DNA of 32,234 nt from Hyphomicrobiales bacterium (GCA_900470095.1 UBZM01000001.1:1-32234); one strand, 5' to 3'; positions 24,128 through 31,424 are shown, counted from the stretch's first letter. A program made the numbers and translations. Notes: generated by a model from the letters alone, not told the origin.

Positions 24128-24871
24128 TCAATGGCCGAGATAGGCTTCGATGACCTGGCGATTGGCCCTGACTTCGGCAGGCGTTCCCTCGGCCAGGACC
24201 TTGCCTTCCGCCAGCACGAGCACGCGGGTGCAGAGCGACATGACGAAATCCATGTTGTGTTCGATCACCACGAAGGTCGCGCCCTGCTCGGCATTGATGG
24301 CGCGCAGGCGCTCCTTCAGGTCGCCAAGCATGGTCAGGTTGACGCCACCTGCCGGCTCGTCGAGCAGCACGAGGCGGGGCCCGGCCATGAAGGCCATCGC
24401 GGCATCGAGCAGCTTCTGCTGGCCATAGGAGAGCCCGCCCGCCTTGGCGTCGACGAGATGGCCGAGCTTGAAGAAACCGATCATCCGGTCGGCCTTCTCG
24501 GTCAGCCCGGCATCGCGCCGCCCGAAGAAGCGCGAGAGCATCGTGCCCTCATGTTCCTGCCCGGCGAGGATCAGGTTCTCGCGCACCGAGAGCTCGGGGA
24601 AGACCTGGAGCAGCTGGAAGGTGCGGCTGACGCCGAGGCGGTTGAGGTCGGAGGGGCGCATGCCCGTGACCTCCTTGCCGTCGAGCTTCACCGTGCCCTC
24701 GGTCGGGTCGAGCTGGCCCAGGATGCAGTTGAACAGGGTCGACTTGCCGCAGCCATTCGGCCCGATGATGCCGAGGATCTCGCCCTCCTTGACGGAGAAG
24801 GAGACGCCGTTCACCGCCTTGATGCCGCCGAAGGCCTTGTGGATGTTCGAGACTTCGAGGACCGGGCTCAT
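24128..24871 (-). CDS. Liv-type ABC importer ATPase LivG (system 2)
   Basis: Cytoplasmic ATPase, 247 residues from ATG 24871, which overlaps the LivM stop; the longer open frame is a shadow of LivM. Walker A is IGPNGCGKST, the Q-loop region is GVSRTFQLLQVFPELSV, the signature is LSYGQQKLLDAA (the usual LivG variant), Walker B is LVLLDEPAGGVN, and the switch His is in VIEHNMDFVMSL. All parts are standard, in contrast to system 1. Confidence 0.93.
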   Translation of the reverse strand: MSPVLEVSNIHKAFGGIKAVNGVSFSVKEGEILGIIGPNGCGKSTLFNCILGQLDPTEGTVKLDGKEVTGMRPSDLNRLGVSRTFQLLQVFPELSVRENLILAGQEHEGTMLSRFFGRRDAGLTEKADRMIGFFKLGHLVDAKAGGLSYGQQKLLDAAMAFMAGPRLVLLDEPAGGVNLTMLGDLKERLRAINAEQGATFVVIEHNMDFVMSLCTRVLVLAEGKVLAEGTPAEVRANRQVIEAYLGH

Positions 24872-25941
24872 GAGCGGCCTCCCGTGTTGGGGGCCACGCT
24901 CTTGCCGGCCACGGTCTTGCCGATCTTGCCCTTGCCGGTGAGCTTCGCCCAGCCGCGCTCGAGCAGGCCGCTCACGCCCTGCGGGCAGGCGATCAGCAGC
25001 AGCATGACGATGGTCGCGAAGATGATCAGGTAGAGCGATCCGACGACGCGCAGCCATTCCGGCAGCACCACGCCGAGCAGCGCGCCGATGAACGGGCCGA
25101 GCAGGTAGCCGGCGCCGCCTGCCACCACCATCAGCAGCAGGAAGAAACTCTGCGACAGCGAGAAGGGCGAGGGGTCGATGAACTCGACCAGCGGAGCGTA
25201 GAGCGCGCCTGCAAAGCCGGCATAGGCCGAGCCGATGGCGAAGGCGAGCAACGTGTACATGCGCGTGTCGATGCCGAGGCTGGCGGCCCGGATCGGGTTC
25301 TCGCGCAGCGCCGTGAAGGCACGCCCCCAGGGTGAGCGGATCATCCACCACAGCGCGACCGCCAGGATCAGGGTGACGATGACGACGAAGCGGTGGAAGG
25401 CGAGCGCGCCGTCGAGCTTCAGCCCGAAGAGGCTCGGACGCGGGATGTTGGAGAGGCCGAAGACGCCGCCGGTCAGCCATTGCTCGTTGCGCAGGATCAG
25501 CCAGATCAGCGTGGAGAAGGCCAGCGTGACGAAGGCAAGGTAATGCGCCTTGACCCGCAGGGCCGGGAAACCGAGCACCAGCCCGACGGCGAAGGTCAGC
25601 AGGCCGGAGAGTGCGAAGGAGGTATACCAGTTCAGCCCGACCTTGGTGGTCAGCAGCGCCGTCGCATAGGCGCCGAGCCCCATGAAGGCGGCCTGCGCCA
25701 ATGACTTCAGGCCGGCATAGCCGAGCGTCAGGTTCAGGCCCATCACGGCGATGCTCGTCACCAGCCAGAGCGAGAGCACATAGGTGCCATAGCGGCCCAT
25801 GCCGGCCGGGGCGAACCAGAGAATGACGGCGCCGAGCATCAGCGTGATCAGGATGCCGTCGGCGAAGGCGGCAAGGGACGGCACTCTTGCGAGGCGGCCG
25901 CGCTGCTGCGGCAGGCTTCCCTCGGTCGCGGGCGCGGTCAT
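24868..25941 (-). CDS. Liv-type ABC importer permease LivM (system 2)
   Basis: Membrane permease, 357 residues from ATG 25941. A hydrophilic N-terminal tail of about 25 residues precedes the first span. Marks: NLTLGYAGLKSLAQAAFMGLG, the conserved LivM segment, then FPALRVKAHYLAFVTLAFS, the ATPase-contact loop SPWGRAFTALRENPIRAASLGI, GGAGYLLGPFIGALLGVVLPE and a C-terminal Lys/Gly-rich tail. Four-base overlaps with LivH upstream and LivG downstream. Confidence 0.93.
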   Translation of the reverse strand: MTAPATEGSLPQQRGRLARVPSLAAFADGILITLMLGAVILWFAPAGMGRYGTYVLSLWLVTSIAVMGLNLTLGYAGLKSLAQAAFMGLGAYATALLTTKVGLNWYTSFALSGLLTFAVGLVLGFPALRVKAHYLAFVTLAFSTLIWLILRNEQWLTGGVFGLSNIPRPSLFGLKLDGALAFHRFVVIVTLILAVALWWMIRSPWGRAFTALRENPIRAASLGIDTRMYTLLAFAIGSAYAGFAGALYAPLVEFIDPSPFSLSQSFFLLLMVVAGGAGYLLGPFIGALLGVVLPEWLRVVGSLYLIIFATIVMLLLIACPQGVSGLLERGWAKLTGKGKIGKTVAGKSVAPNTGGRS

Positions 25942-26816
25942 ACGCGGCGCTCCTCTTTGCGGCCCATCAGGCCTTCCGGCTTGAGCAGGATGATGACGAC
26001 GAGCAGGACGAGCGGCACGGCCAGGCGATAGGAAGATGAGATATAGGCCGCCGCCATGCTGTCGACGATGCCGACCACGAGCCCGCCGACCAGCGCGCCC
26101 CGCACCTGGTTGAAGCCGCCGACGATGGCGGCGATGAAAGCGAACAGGCCGATGACCTCGCCATTCGAGAATTTCGCCAGATAGATCGGCGAGATCAGCA
26201 CCGAGGCGACGACGGCAAGCGCGGCGTTGATCACGAAGGTCAGCAGCACCATGCGCTCGACCGGGATGCCGAGAATGCGGGCGACGGTGGGGTTCTGGGC
26301 GGTGGCCTGCATCTGCCGGCCCAGCCGGGTGCCGCCAACGAACCATTGCAGCAGGCCGATCACCGCGAAGGCGACGACGATGATGGCGATGTGCTGCAGC
26401 GAGATCGAGGCGCCGAAGACCGAAATGGTCTGGGTCGGCACGAAGGAGGGGAAGTTCTGGGCCTCGGCCGAGAAGCCGTCCTTGGCGCCTTCCTTCATGA
26501 TGATCGAGAGCGCCATCGTGGCGATGGCAAGCGGCAGGACGCCGTGCCGGATCATCGGATCGACCACCGCGACCTTGAAGCCGACGCCGAAGATCAGGAT
26601 GAAGGCGGCGATGCCGATCAGAGCGCCCAGCCAGATCGGCGCGCCGAACAGCTTGATGGCGAGCAGGACCAGCACCGCCGGCAGCATGACGAACTCGCCC
26701 TGGGCGAAATTGATCGTCTGCGAGGTCTGCCAGACGAGCGTGAAGCCGATCGCGGCCAGCGCATAGATCGCGCCCGTGGCGATGCCGGCAATGAGATAGG
26801 CGATGAATTCAGCCAT
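25938..26816 (-). CDS. Liv-type ABC importer permease LivH (system 2)
   Basis: Membrane permease, 292 residues with about eight spans. ATG 26816 opens MAEFIAYLIAGIATGAIYAL, the LivH start, with FTLVWQTSQTINFAQGEFVM. The ATPase-contact loop is GTRLGRQMQATAQNPTVARI, and the ending is LVVIILLKPEGLMGRKEE. Its start lies 201 bases after the LivK stop, a gap containing a repeat; the stop overlaps LivM by four bases. Confidence 0.93.
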   Translation of the reverse strand: MAEFIAYLIAGIATGAIYALAAIGFTLVWQTSQTINFAQGEFVMLPAVLVLLAIKLFGAPIWLGALIGIAAFILIFGVGFKVAVVDPMIRHGVLPLAIATMALSIIMKEGAKDGFSAEAQNFPSFVPTQTISVFGASISLQHIAIIVVAFAVIGLLQWFVGGTRLGRQMQATAQNPTVARILGIPVERMVLLTFVINAALAVVASVLISPIYLAKFSNGEVIGLFAFIAAIVGGFNQVRGALVGGLVVGIVDSMAAAYISSSYRLAVPLVLLVVIILLKPEGLMGRKEERRV

Positions 26817-26862
26817 GGCGCGTCCTCGTGCTGTTGGCGCTGCCTGTGTTCCGACCTGCCGT

Positions 26863-26973
26863 CGTCATCGCGGCCCGGGTGGCCACTGGCCGCGCGGAGC
26901 CGCAAACCAGGGCCCGAGCGCGTGGCGTCCGCTTCTGGACCCCGGGCTTCCGTTCGGCTGCCCGGGGATGACG
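26863..26973. repeat. Intergenic inverted-repeat element of about 110 bp inside the operon
   Basis: Ends CGTCATC (26863-26869) and GATGACG (26967-26973) are inverted, and CCCGGG-rich segments near each end (26873-26879 and 26961-26967) extend the pairing imperfectly. It fills most of the gap between LivK and LivH. GTCATCCCCGGG-type palindromes are common intergenic repeats in this order (from memory). In place, the folded RNA could shield the 3' end of the LivK message and reduce expression of the downstream genes. Confidence 0.6.
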
Positions 26974-27017
26974 TGGCGAGGTGTCTTCGTCTTACGCCTT
27001 TGCCTTGCGGCTTGGTC

Positions 27018-28154
27018 TTACGGCTTGATCTTGGGCAGGGTCGCGTTGATCACCTGCTTGCCGTTGATCACCTCGGCGAGGAAGCTCTCGCGGTCGAGGT
27101 CGCCATTGCTTTCGATCGTGGTCTCCATCAGGATTCCCGGCTCGTCCGAAGGCTTGATCGTCGCGCCGCGCAGCGTATCGGCGACGCCCTTACTGTCGAA
27201 TTTCTTCTGTTTCTCGGTCGCCCACTTGATCATGTAGACGGCCATGTAGCCCTTCAGGCCGTTATGGTCGGAGGCGTAGTTGTACTTGGCCTGGTACTTC
27301 TTGCCGAACTCCTGGAAGGCCGGGATCGGCGCGTCGATCGAGAGGCCGACATGGCCCTTGACGCCGTTGGCGGCGTCGCCCGCGAGCTCGATCACCTTGG
27401 CGCCGAGCAGCGTCGTCTCGCCGACCATCGGCTTGTTGATGCCCTGCTGCTTGGCGGCACGCAGGAAGCGGGCGCTCTCTTCCTCGTTGAGATAGACGAA
27501 GATCGCGTCGGCATTCGAGTTCTTGATCTTGATGGCGTCGGCGGCGAAATCGGCCTGGCCCTGTTCGGTCGCGACATCGGCCGCCACCTTGATGCCGGCT
27601 TTCTCGAGCTCGGGAATGATGGCGTCGCGCCCGCCCTTGCCGAAGTCGTTATTGACCCAGACGACCGCGACCGAGCCCGCCTTGACCGTGTTCTTCAGAT
27701 AGTTCGCGATCTTCGGCATCGCCGCCGCCTGGCTGAGCGAGGTGCGGAACAGGTACTGGTTGCCCTGCTTGGTCAGACCTGCCGCCTCGCCGCCGACGAA
27801 CTGGGCGATCTCTGCGCGCTGGGAGATCTGCATCGAGGCGCCGATCGGGCCGGAGAAGACCGGGCCGAGCACGGCATAGGTGCCCTCGTCGATGGCGCGC
27901 TGCACCGCGGCGCGGGTGTTCCCCGGGTTGGTCTGCGTGTCGTAATGGACGATCTCGATCTGCCGGCCGAGGATGCCGCCCTTGGCATTGATGTCGGCGA
28001 CGGCGAGGTCGATGCCATTCTTCCAGTTGGTGCCGGCGGTCGCGCCCGCACCCGAGAGCTCGACGACGTCGACGAGCTTGACCTTGTCCTGCGCCAGCGA
28101 GGGAGCTGCGAGCCCGGCGCCGAGCGCTGCGGCGATGATCCATTTGGATTTCAT
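27018..28154 (-). CDS. Liv-type ABC importer, periplasmic substrate-binding protein (system 2)
   Basis: Periplasmic type I binding protein, 378 residues. Signal peptide of about 22 residues ends APSLAQ. The mature protein begins KVKLVDVVELSGAGATAG, then DINAKGGILGRQIEIVHYDTQ (family signature), VLGPVFSGPIGASM, WVNNDFGKGGRDAI and DHNGLKGYMAVYMIKWA. Linkage to a dehydroshikimate dehydratase suggests the ligand is a cyclic hydroxy-acid such as quinate or shikimate, or an aromatic acid, rather than leucine. Ligand residues cannot be assigned by eye. It starts 57 bases after the AroE remnant. Confidence 0.92.
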   Translation of the reverse strand: MKSKWIIAAALGAGLAAPSLAQDKVKLVDVVELSGAGATAGTNWKNGIDLAVADINAKGGILGRQIEIVHYDTQTNPGNTRAAVQRAIDEGTYAVLGPVFSGPIGASMQISQRAEIAQFVGGEAAGLTKQGNQYLFRTSLSQAAAMPKIANYLKNTVKAGSVAVVWVNNDFGKGGRDAIIPELEKAGIKVAADVATEQGQADFAADAIKIKNSNADAIFVYLNEEESARFLRAAKQQGINKPMVGETTLLGAKVIELAGDAANGVKGHVGLSIDAPIPAFQEFGKKYQAKYNYASDHNGLKGYMAVYMIKWATEKQKKFDSKGVADTLRGATIKPSDEPGILMETTIESNGDLDRESFLAEVINGKQVINATLPKIKP

Positions 28155-28211
28155 GATGTCTCCTCCAGTTGTCCGGTTTCTTGTCTCCGCCCGGTCTCGC
28201 CGGGGCGTCGC

Positions 28212-28445
28212 TCAGGCAGCGCGATCGATCGTCGTGCGCGCCGCCATGATCCTGTCGAAGGCCTCGGCCATCGCGTTGTCCCAAGGCTCTGCGCCGGTGA
28301 TCTCGATCAGCCGGCACTGCGCTTCGGACCTGGCGGCCCGTGCAGCCGCCTCGTGCATCGCCAGTGACGCGGAATGCGCGATCGGCGAGCCGAGCAGCCC
28401 GAGCAGCACAGGCTTGGTCCCGTTGGCGACGGCGATTGCCGGCAT
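28212..28445 (-). CDS. Truncated shikimate/quinate dehydrogenase (AroE-type N-terminal remnant)
   Basis: A 77-residue frame with AGAGGG eight bases before ATG 28445. Residues 14-36, centred on LLGLLGSPIAHSASLAMHEA, match the substrate-binding start of shikimate dehydrogenases (G-x-PI-x-HS-x-SP-x-MH); the usual Pro after the second Ser is Leu here. After about residue 49 (RLIEI) the likeness stops. The catalytic Lys, Asn and Asp motifs and the whole NAD(P)-binding domain are absent (family length about 270-290), and the other two frames do not supply them. Thus it is an internally deleted or otherwise decayed aroE/quiB-type gene, or a free-standing substrate-binding peptide. It heads the operon, directly after the LysR gene. 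It is unlikely to be a working dehydrogenase. Confidence 0.7.
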   Translation of the reverse strand: MPAIAVANGTKPVLLGLLGSPIAHSASLAMHEAAARAARSEAQCRLIEITGAEPWDNAMAEAFDRIMAARTTIDRAA

Positions 28446-28511
28446 GTCCGATCCCTCTTGGCTCGCCCATCATGGTCGCAGGCGTTGCCATACGTCACAT
28501 AAACCGATTTA

Positions 28512-28530
28512 GGCTAGTAACGCGATAACC
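28512..28530. promoter_or_regulatory. Candidate LysR box upstream of the quinate/shikimate-type operon
   Basis: GGCTA (28512-28516) and TAACC (28526-28530) form an imperfect dyad with a T-N11-A core (T28515, A28527), the general LysR-site pattern. It lies in an AT-richer 101-base gap between the LysR stop and the AroE remnant. A further imperfect palindrome AATTCAATTGCATT is at 28531-28544. No sure -35/-10 pair could be chosen. Binding by the adjacent LysR is inferred. Confidence 0.45.
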
Positions 28531-28546
28531 AATTCAATTGCATTCC

Positions 28547-29488
28547 CTAACCTGATGTTATCTTTTCCACCGCCTTTGCCGAGGCGCGAAGGCGTGGCGA
28601 AACCACCGCGTTCATCTCTTCGCGCAGCAGGGTGACGAAGGTTTCGGCATAAAGCGAAGGCGCCTTGTCGTTCTTGATTGCAACATAGGTCTGGAAGCGG
28701 GTCGGCTCCTCGATCGGGATCGCGGTGATGCCCTGCATCGAGCCATGCGCGACGGTGAACTGGTCGATGATGGCGATGCCGAGCCCGGCCCGCACGAGCG
28801 AGCAGACGGTGGTGCCGAAGCGGGCCTTGATCCGCATGTCATAAGCCAGGCCCTGCCGGCTGAAGATCTCGCTCATGACCCGGCCATAGGGATCGTTGGG
28901 ATCGATGCCGATCAGTTCGTGCCGCACGATTTCGCGCGCTGACAGCGAAGTGCGGCCGACAAGCTCGTGGCTGTCGGGGACGATGCAGAGCAGTTCGCCC
29001 ATCGCAAGCGGGATGAAATCGATGCCGGGATGGTCGAGCTTGTAGCTCATCGCGGCGATCTCGCCCTTGCCGAGCAGGAGATAGTCGAGCGCTTCCTCGA
29101 TCTTCAGGATGTTGATGTCGATGCGCAGGTCCGGATGCTTGCGCCGCAGCCGCTCGATCGCACGCGGCACCATGACATGGCAGATGCTCGGCACGGAGCC
29201 GAGCTTGAGTTCGATCTCGCCGCCGCGCTCGATGCGGGCGAGCGTGTAATGCAGATCGTCGACCTTCTTGTAGACCCCGTTGATCTGCTCGAAGATATCA
29301 TTGGCCTCAGGAGTCGGAATGTAGCGTCCGTGCCGGCGCTCGAACAGTTTCAGCCGCAGCGTGCGTTCGGTATGCTTCATCAGGCGGCTGATGCCCGGCG
29401 CCGAGACGCTGAGCAGCTTGGCCGCTCCGGCAATCGTGCCGGTGATCATGATGGCGCGGATCACCTCGATCTGGCGCAAGGTCAGCAT
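28547..29488 (-). CDS. LysR-family transcriptional regulator of the adjacent operon
   Basis: DNA-binding regulator, 313 residues from ATG 29488 (MLTLRQIEVIRAIM), which follows GGGGAAGGA at a ten-base distance; TTG 29524 or ATG 29509 would add 12 or 7 residues. The helix-turn-helix reads TGTIAGAAKLLSVSAPGISRLMKHTE, followed by LKLFERRHGRYIPTPEA. The effector domain has GEIELKLGSVPSICHV and GTTVCSLVRAGLGIAIIDQF. The IRAIMITGTIAGAAK wording is typical of the OccR/NocR/LysR-like branch that responds to opines, amino acids and similar small acids. It lies directly upstream of the operon on the same strand, so it probably senses the imported compound. Transcribed away from the GNAT gene across 87 bases. 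Confidence 0.92.
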   Translation of the reverse strand: MLTLRQIEVIRAIMITGTIAGAAKLLSVSAPGISRLMKHTERTLRLKLFERRHGRYIPTPEANDIFEQINGVYKKVDDLHYTLARIERGGEIELKLGSVPSICHVMVPRAIERLRRKHPDLRIDINILKIEEALDYLLLGKGEIAAMSYKLDHPGIDFIPLAMGELLCIVPDSHELVGRTSLSAREIVRHELIGIDPNDPYGRVMSEIFSRQGLAYDMRIKARFGTTVCSLVRAGLGIAIIDQFTVAHGSMQGITAIPIEEPTRFQTYVAIKNDKAPSLYAETFVTLLREEMNAVVSPRLRASAKAVEKITSG

Positions 29489-29575
29489 GACCGGCGTATC
29501 CTTCCCCATTCTGTTTTGCGACAAGCGGAGGCGAGGGCCGGGTGACTGTCAAGCGGGCCGGACGGGGAGCAGATC

Positions 29576-29995
29576 GTGGACGTCGAGATCAGGCGGGTAA
29601 CCGCGGCGGATATGGCCCTGTTCGGTCGCGTCGACGAGGATGTCTTCGATGAGCCGGTCGATCCGGCAAGGCTCAGCGCCTATCTCACCTCGCCGGGACA
29701 TCTCATGCTTGTCGGGCTTCGCCAGGGCGTGGTGGTGGCGCAGGTCGCTGCCGTGATCCATCGCCATCCCGACAAGAAGACGGAACTCTATATCGATGAG
29801 GTCGCCGTTGCCCCCGCGCTGCAGCGCCAGGGGCTGGCGCGGCGGATGCTCGCCGACATGTTCGCCTGGGGGCGCGAGCTCGGTTGCGAGGAGGTTTGGG
29901 TCGGAACCGAACTGGAGAACGAGCCGGCGCGCGCGCTCTACGAACGGCCATTCGGACCGGGCGGCGTCTTCGTCATGTATGCCAGTCTGCTCTAG
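29576..29995 (+). CDS. GNAT-family N-acetyltransferase
   Basis: Acetyl-CoA-dependent acyltransferase, 139 residues. The start is GTG 29576 behind GGGGAG. The core GNAT motif A is LYIDEVAVAPALQRQGLARRMLADM, in which QRQGLA (about residues 87-92) is the R/Q-x-x-G-x-A/G pyrophosphate loop. It is followed by NEPARALYER, the motif B Asn/Tyr. General form is like small aminoglycoside or peptide acetyltransferases such as AAC(3)-I, but the likeness is too general to name a substrate or to claim resistance. It stands alone, divergent from LysR and convergent with trpS. Confidence 0.85.
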   Translation: MDVEIRRVTAADMALFGRVDEDVFDEPVDPARLSAYLTSPGHLMLVGLRQGVVVAQVAAVIHRHPDKKTELYIDEVAVAPALQRQGLARRMLADMFAWGRELGCEEVWVGTELENEPARALYERPFGPGGVFVMYASLL

Positions 29996-30038
29996 GCTGA
30001 TCGACGCTTGGATCGAGCGGGCGTGGGGCGAGGCCGGC

Positions 30039-30063
30039 TGGGCCGCCCGATAGCGGCGGCCCA
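30039..30063. terminator. Hairpin between the convergent GNAT and trpS genes
   Basis: A perfect 9-bp stem TGGGCCGCC / GGCGGCCCA with a 7-base loop lies in the 81-base gap, so it can end transcription from either side. No T-tract follows on the plus or minus strand. Its arms share GGGCCGCC/GGCGGCCC with the attenuator hairpin at the other end of trpS. Confidence 0.5.
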
Positions 30064-30076
30064 CTCCAACTTCGGG

Positions 30077-31078
30077 CTACAACATGAACAGTCCGAGACC
30101 TTGGACAACCTCGCGTTTCGTTGCTTCGGTCCGGTTCCGCGCCTTTTCCGTGCCGCGGCGGATCACGTCGACCACATAAGCCGGATCTTCGGCCAATTGC
30201 GCCCGCCGCTCCCGGATCGGGGCGATCAGCGCTTGCAGAATGCCTTCAAGGCGCCGCTTGATCCGGCCATCCCCCAGCCCTCCGCGCCGATACTGCGCCT
30301 TCAGGCTTTCCAGCCCCGCGCGATCTTCGTCGAACGCGTCGAGATAGGTAAAGACGACATTGCCCTGCACGTGGCCGGGATCCTCCACCCGCAGATGGTT
30401 CGGGTCGGTGAACATCGCCCTTACTGCTGCCGAAATGGCATCGGGCGAGGCTGAGAGCGCAATGGCGTTGCCGCCGGATTTCGACATCTTCGCCTTGCCG
30501 TCCACGCCCGGCAGACGGCCGGACTGCGGAATGACGGCCTGTGCTTCCGGCAGGATGGGCCGTCCGGCAGTCGCGTTGATGCGGCGAACGATCTCGTTGG
30601 TCTGCTCGATCAGCGGAGCCTGATCCTCACCCACCGGCACGATGGTTGCCTTGAAGGCAGTGATGTCCGCGGCCTGCGCCGCCGGGTAGCACAGGAAGCC
30701 TGCGGGAATGTCGCGCCCAAAGCCGCGCGCACGGATCTCGTCCTTGATCGTTGGGTTCCGCTCCAGCCTGGCGACGGTCACGAAATTCAAATAGAGCATC
30801 GAAAGCTCGGCCAGGGCGGGAAGGTGCGACTGCAGACAGATCGTGGTCTTCGCGGGGTCGATCCCGACCGCCAGGTAGTCCAGCGTCACTTCGATCACGC
30901 TACGCCGCACCTTGTCCGGATCATGGGCGTTGTCGGTGAGTGCCTGGGAATCGGCGAGAAGCAGGAACTGCTCGTGGCTGTCTTGAAACCGCAGACGGTT
31001 GTGCAGCGATCCGGCGTAGTGCCCGATATGCAAAGGGCCGGTGGTTCGGTCGCCTGTCAGAATGGTTGGCTTGGTCAT
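30077..31078 (-). CDS. trpS: Tryptophanyl-tRNA synthetase, [13 protein letters not shown] type
   Basis: Charges tRNA-Trp with tryptophan using ATP. It has 333 residues. ATG 31078 is chosen because AGAGGA lies five bases upstream; a frame-open ATG at 31111 lies inside the attenuator region. Class I marks: [18 protein letters not shown] with HIGH at 17-20, [15 protein letters not shown] with KMSKS at 197-201, and [17 protein letters not shown], the Trp-enzyme helix. The TGDRxTGPLHxGHY opening differs from the SGxQPTGxLHLGNY opening of the usual alphaproteobacterial enzyme and, from memory, belongs to the other branch of bacterial TrpRS, so this may be a second, auxiliary synthetase. Expression is predicted to be controlled by the tryptophan attenuator just upstream (31122-31245). 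Confidence 0.94.
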   Translation of the reverse strand: MTKPTILTGDRTTGPLHIGHYAGSLHNRLRFQDSHEQFLLLADSQALTDNAHDPDKVRRSVIEVTLDYLAVGIDPAKTTICLQSHLPALAELSMLYLNFVTVARLERNPTIKDEIRARGFGRDIPAGFLCYPAAQAADITAFKATIVPVGEDQAPLIEQTNEIVRRINATAGRPILPEAQAVIPQSGRLPGVDGKAKMSKSGGNAIALSASPDAISAAVRAMFTDPNHLRVEDPGHVQGNVVFTYLDAFDEDRAGLESLKAQYRRGGLGDGRIKRRLEGILQALIAPIRERRAQLAEDPAYVVDVIRRGTEKARNRTEATKREVVQGLGLFML

Positions 31079-31131
31079 CGGTATCCTCTGGGAATGAGGG
31101 GGATACCGCATGGGGGGATCATCAAAACGAA

Positions 31132-31152
31132 GGGCCGCCCTTGCGGCGGCCC
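31132..31152 (-). terminator. Attenuator terminator hairpin (3:4)
   Basis: An 8-bp all-GC stem (31132-31139 with 31145-31152) around a 5-base loop, followed on the minus strand by TTCGTTTT, a short broken T-run. It ends 53 bases before the trpS ATG, in the place expected for a leader terminator. Confidence 0.75.
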
Positions 31153-31181
31153 CAGATCGAACGAAACGCCTGGCCGCCCTG

Positions 31182-31229
31182 TCAGCAGGCCAGCCACCAA
31201 AGTTTGGCGATGATCATCGTGCGCTTCAT
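31182..31229 (-). CDS. Trp leader peptide [15 protein letters not shown]
   Basis: Fifteen codons and TGA, too short for usual gene finders. ATG 31229 is preceded by AGGGGA with a five-base spacer, a very good Shine-Dalgarno. Codons 11 and 12 are both TGG. The stop lies before segment 2 of the attenuator, so a ribosome finishing the peptide would cover part of segments 1-2 and favour the terminator when Trp-tRNA is abundant. It is a control element, with no expected function as a protein. Confidence 0.85.
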   Translation of the reverse strand: MKRTMIIAKLWWLAC

Positions 31230-31424
31230 GGAAATCCCCTAGGCACTGCGCTGATACGGGTCAACCGATCGCCGCGCGAGACGGCAAGGGCTTCAAGTGA
31301 TCGTGACATCCGTCCGATCGATGGGGCCTGACCCTGGGGGCAGGATCTGGCTCTGGCGAAATATGGCGGGTGCGGCGTCAACGTTCGCGCGCATCGCCAA
31401 GGGGGCGACAGCAAGGGGCGACGG

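Larger units (their letters stand above)
31122..31245 (-). promoter_or_regulatory. Ribosome-mediated tryptophan attenuator (trpS leader)
   Basis: The minus-strand leader contains an SD (AGGGGA), a 15-codon peptide with two adjacent Trp codons, and three alternative pairings. 1:2 is CTGGCC (31188-31193) with GGCCAG (31170-31175). 2:3 is GGCGGCC (31172-31178) with GGCCGCC (31145-31151), the antiterminator. 3:4 is GGGCCGCC (31145-31152) with GGCGGCCC (31132-31139), the terminator. Segments 2 and 3 are shared, so only one of the competing structures can form. A ribosome stalled on the Trp codons at low Trp-tRNA would cover segment 1 and allow 2:3. This is the trp-operon design; the assignment is inferred from sequence. 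Confidence 0.85.

Noticed and set aside
26346..28367. A 673-residue plus-strand frame opposite the LivH/LivK genes.
   Set aside because: It is antisense to well-recognised genes, rich in Asp/Arg/Gly/His as usual for shadow frames in GC-rich DNA, and has no recognisable domain.
29576..29995. Aminoglycoside-resistance acetyltransferase.
   Set aside because: Only general GNAT motifs are present; I cannot support a drug substrate from sequence.
31236..31264. TTGACC-N17-TAGGGG on the minus strand as the trpS promoter.
   Set aside because: The -10 would be the Shine-Dalgarno of the leader peptide, leaving no room for it in the message; the -10 is also poor.
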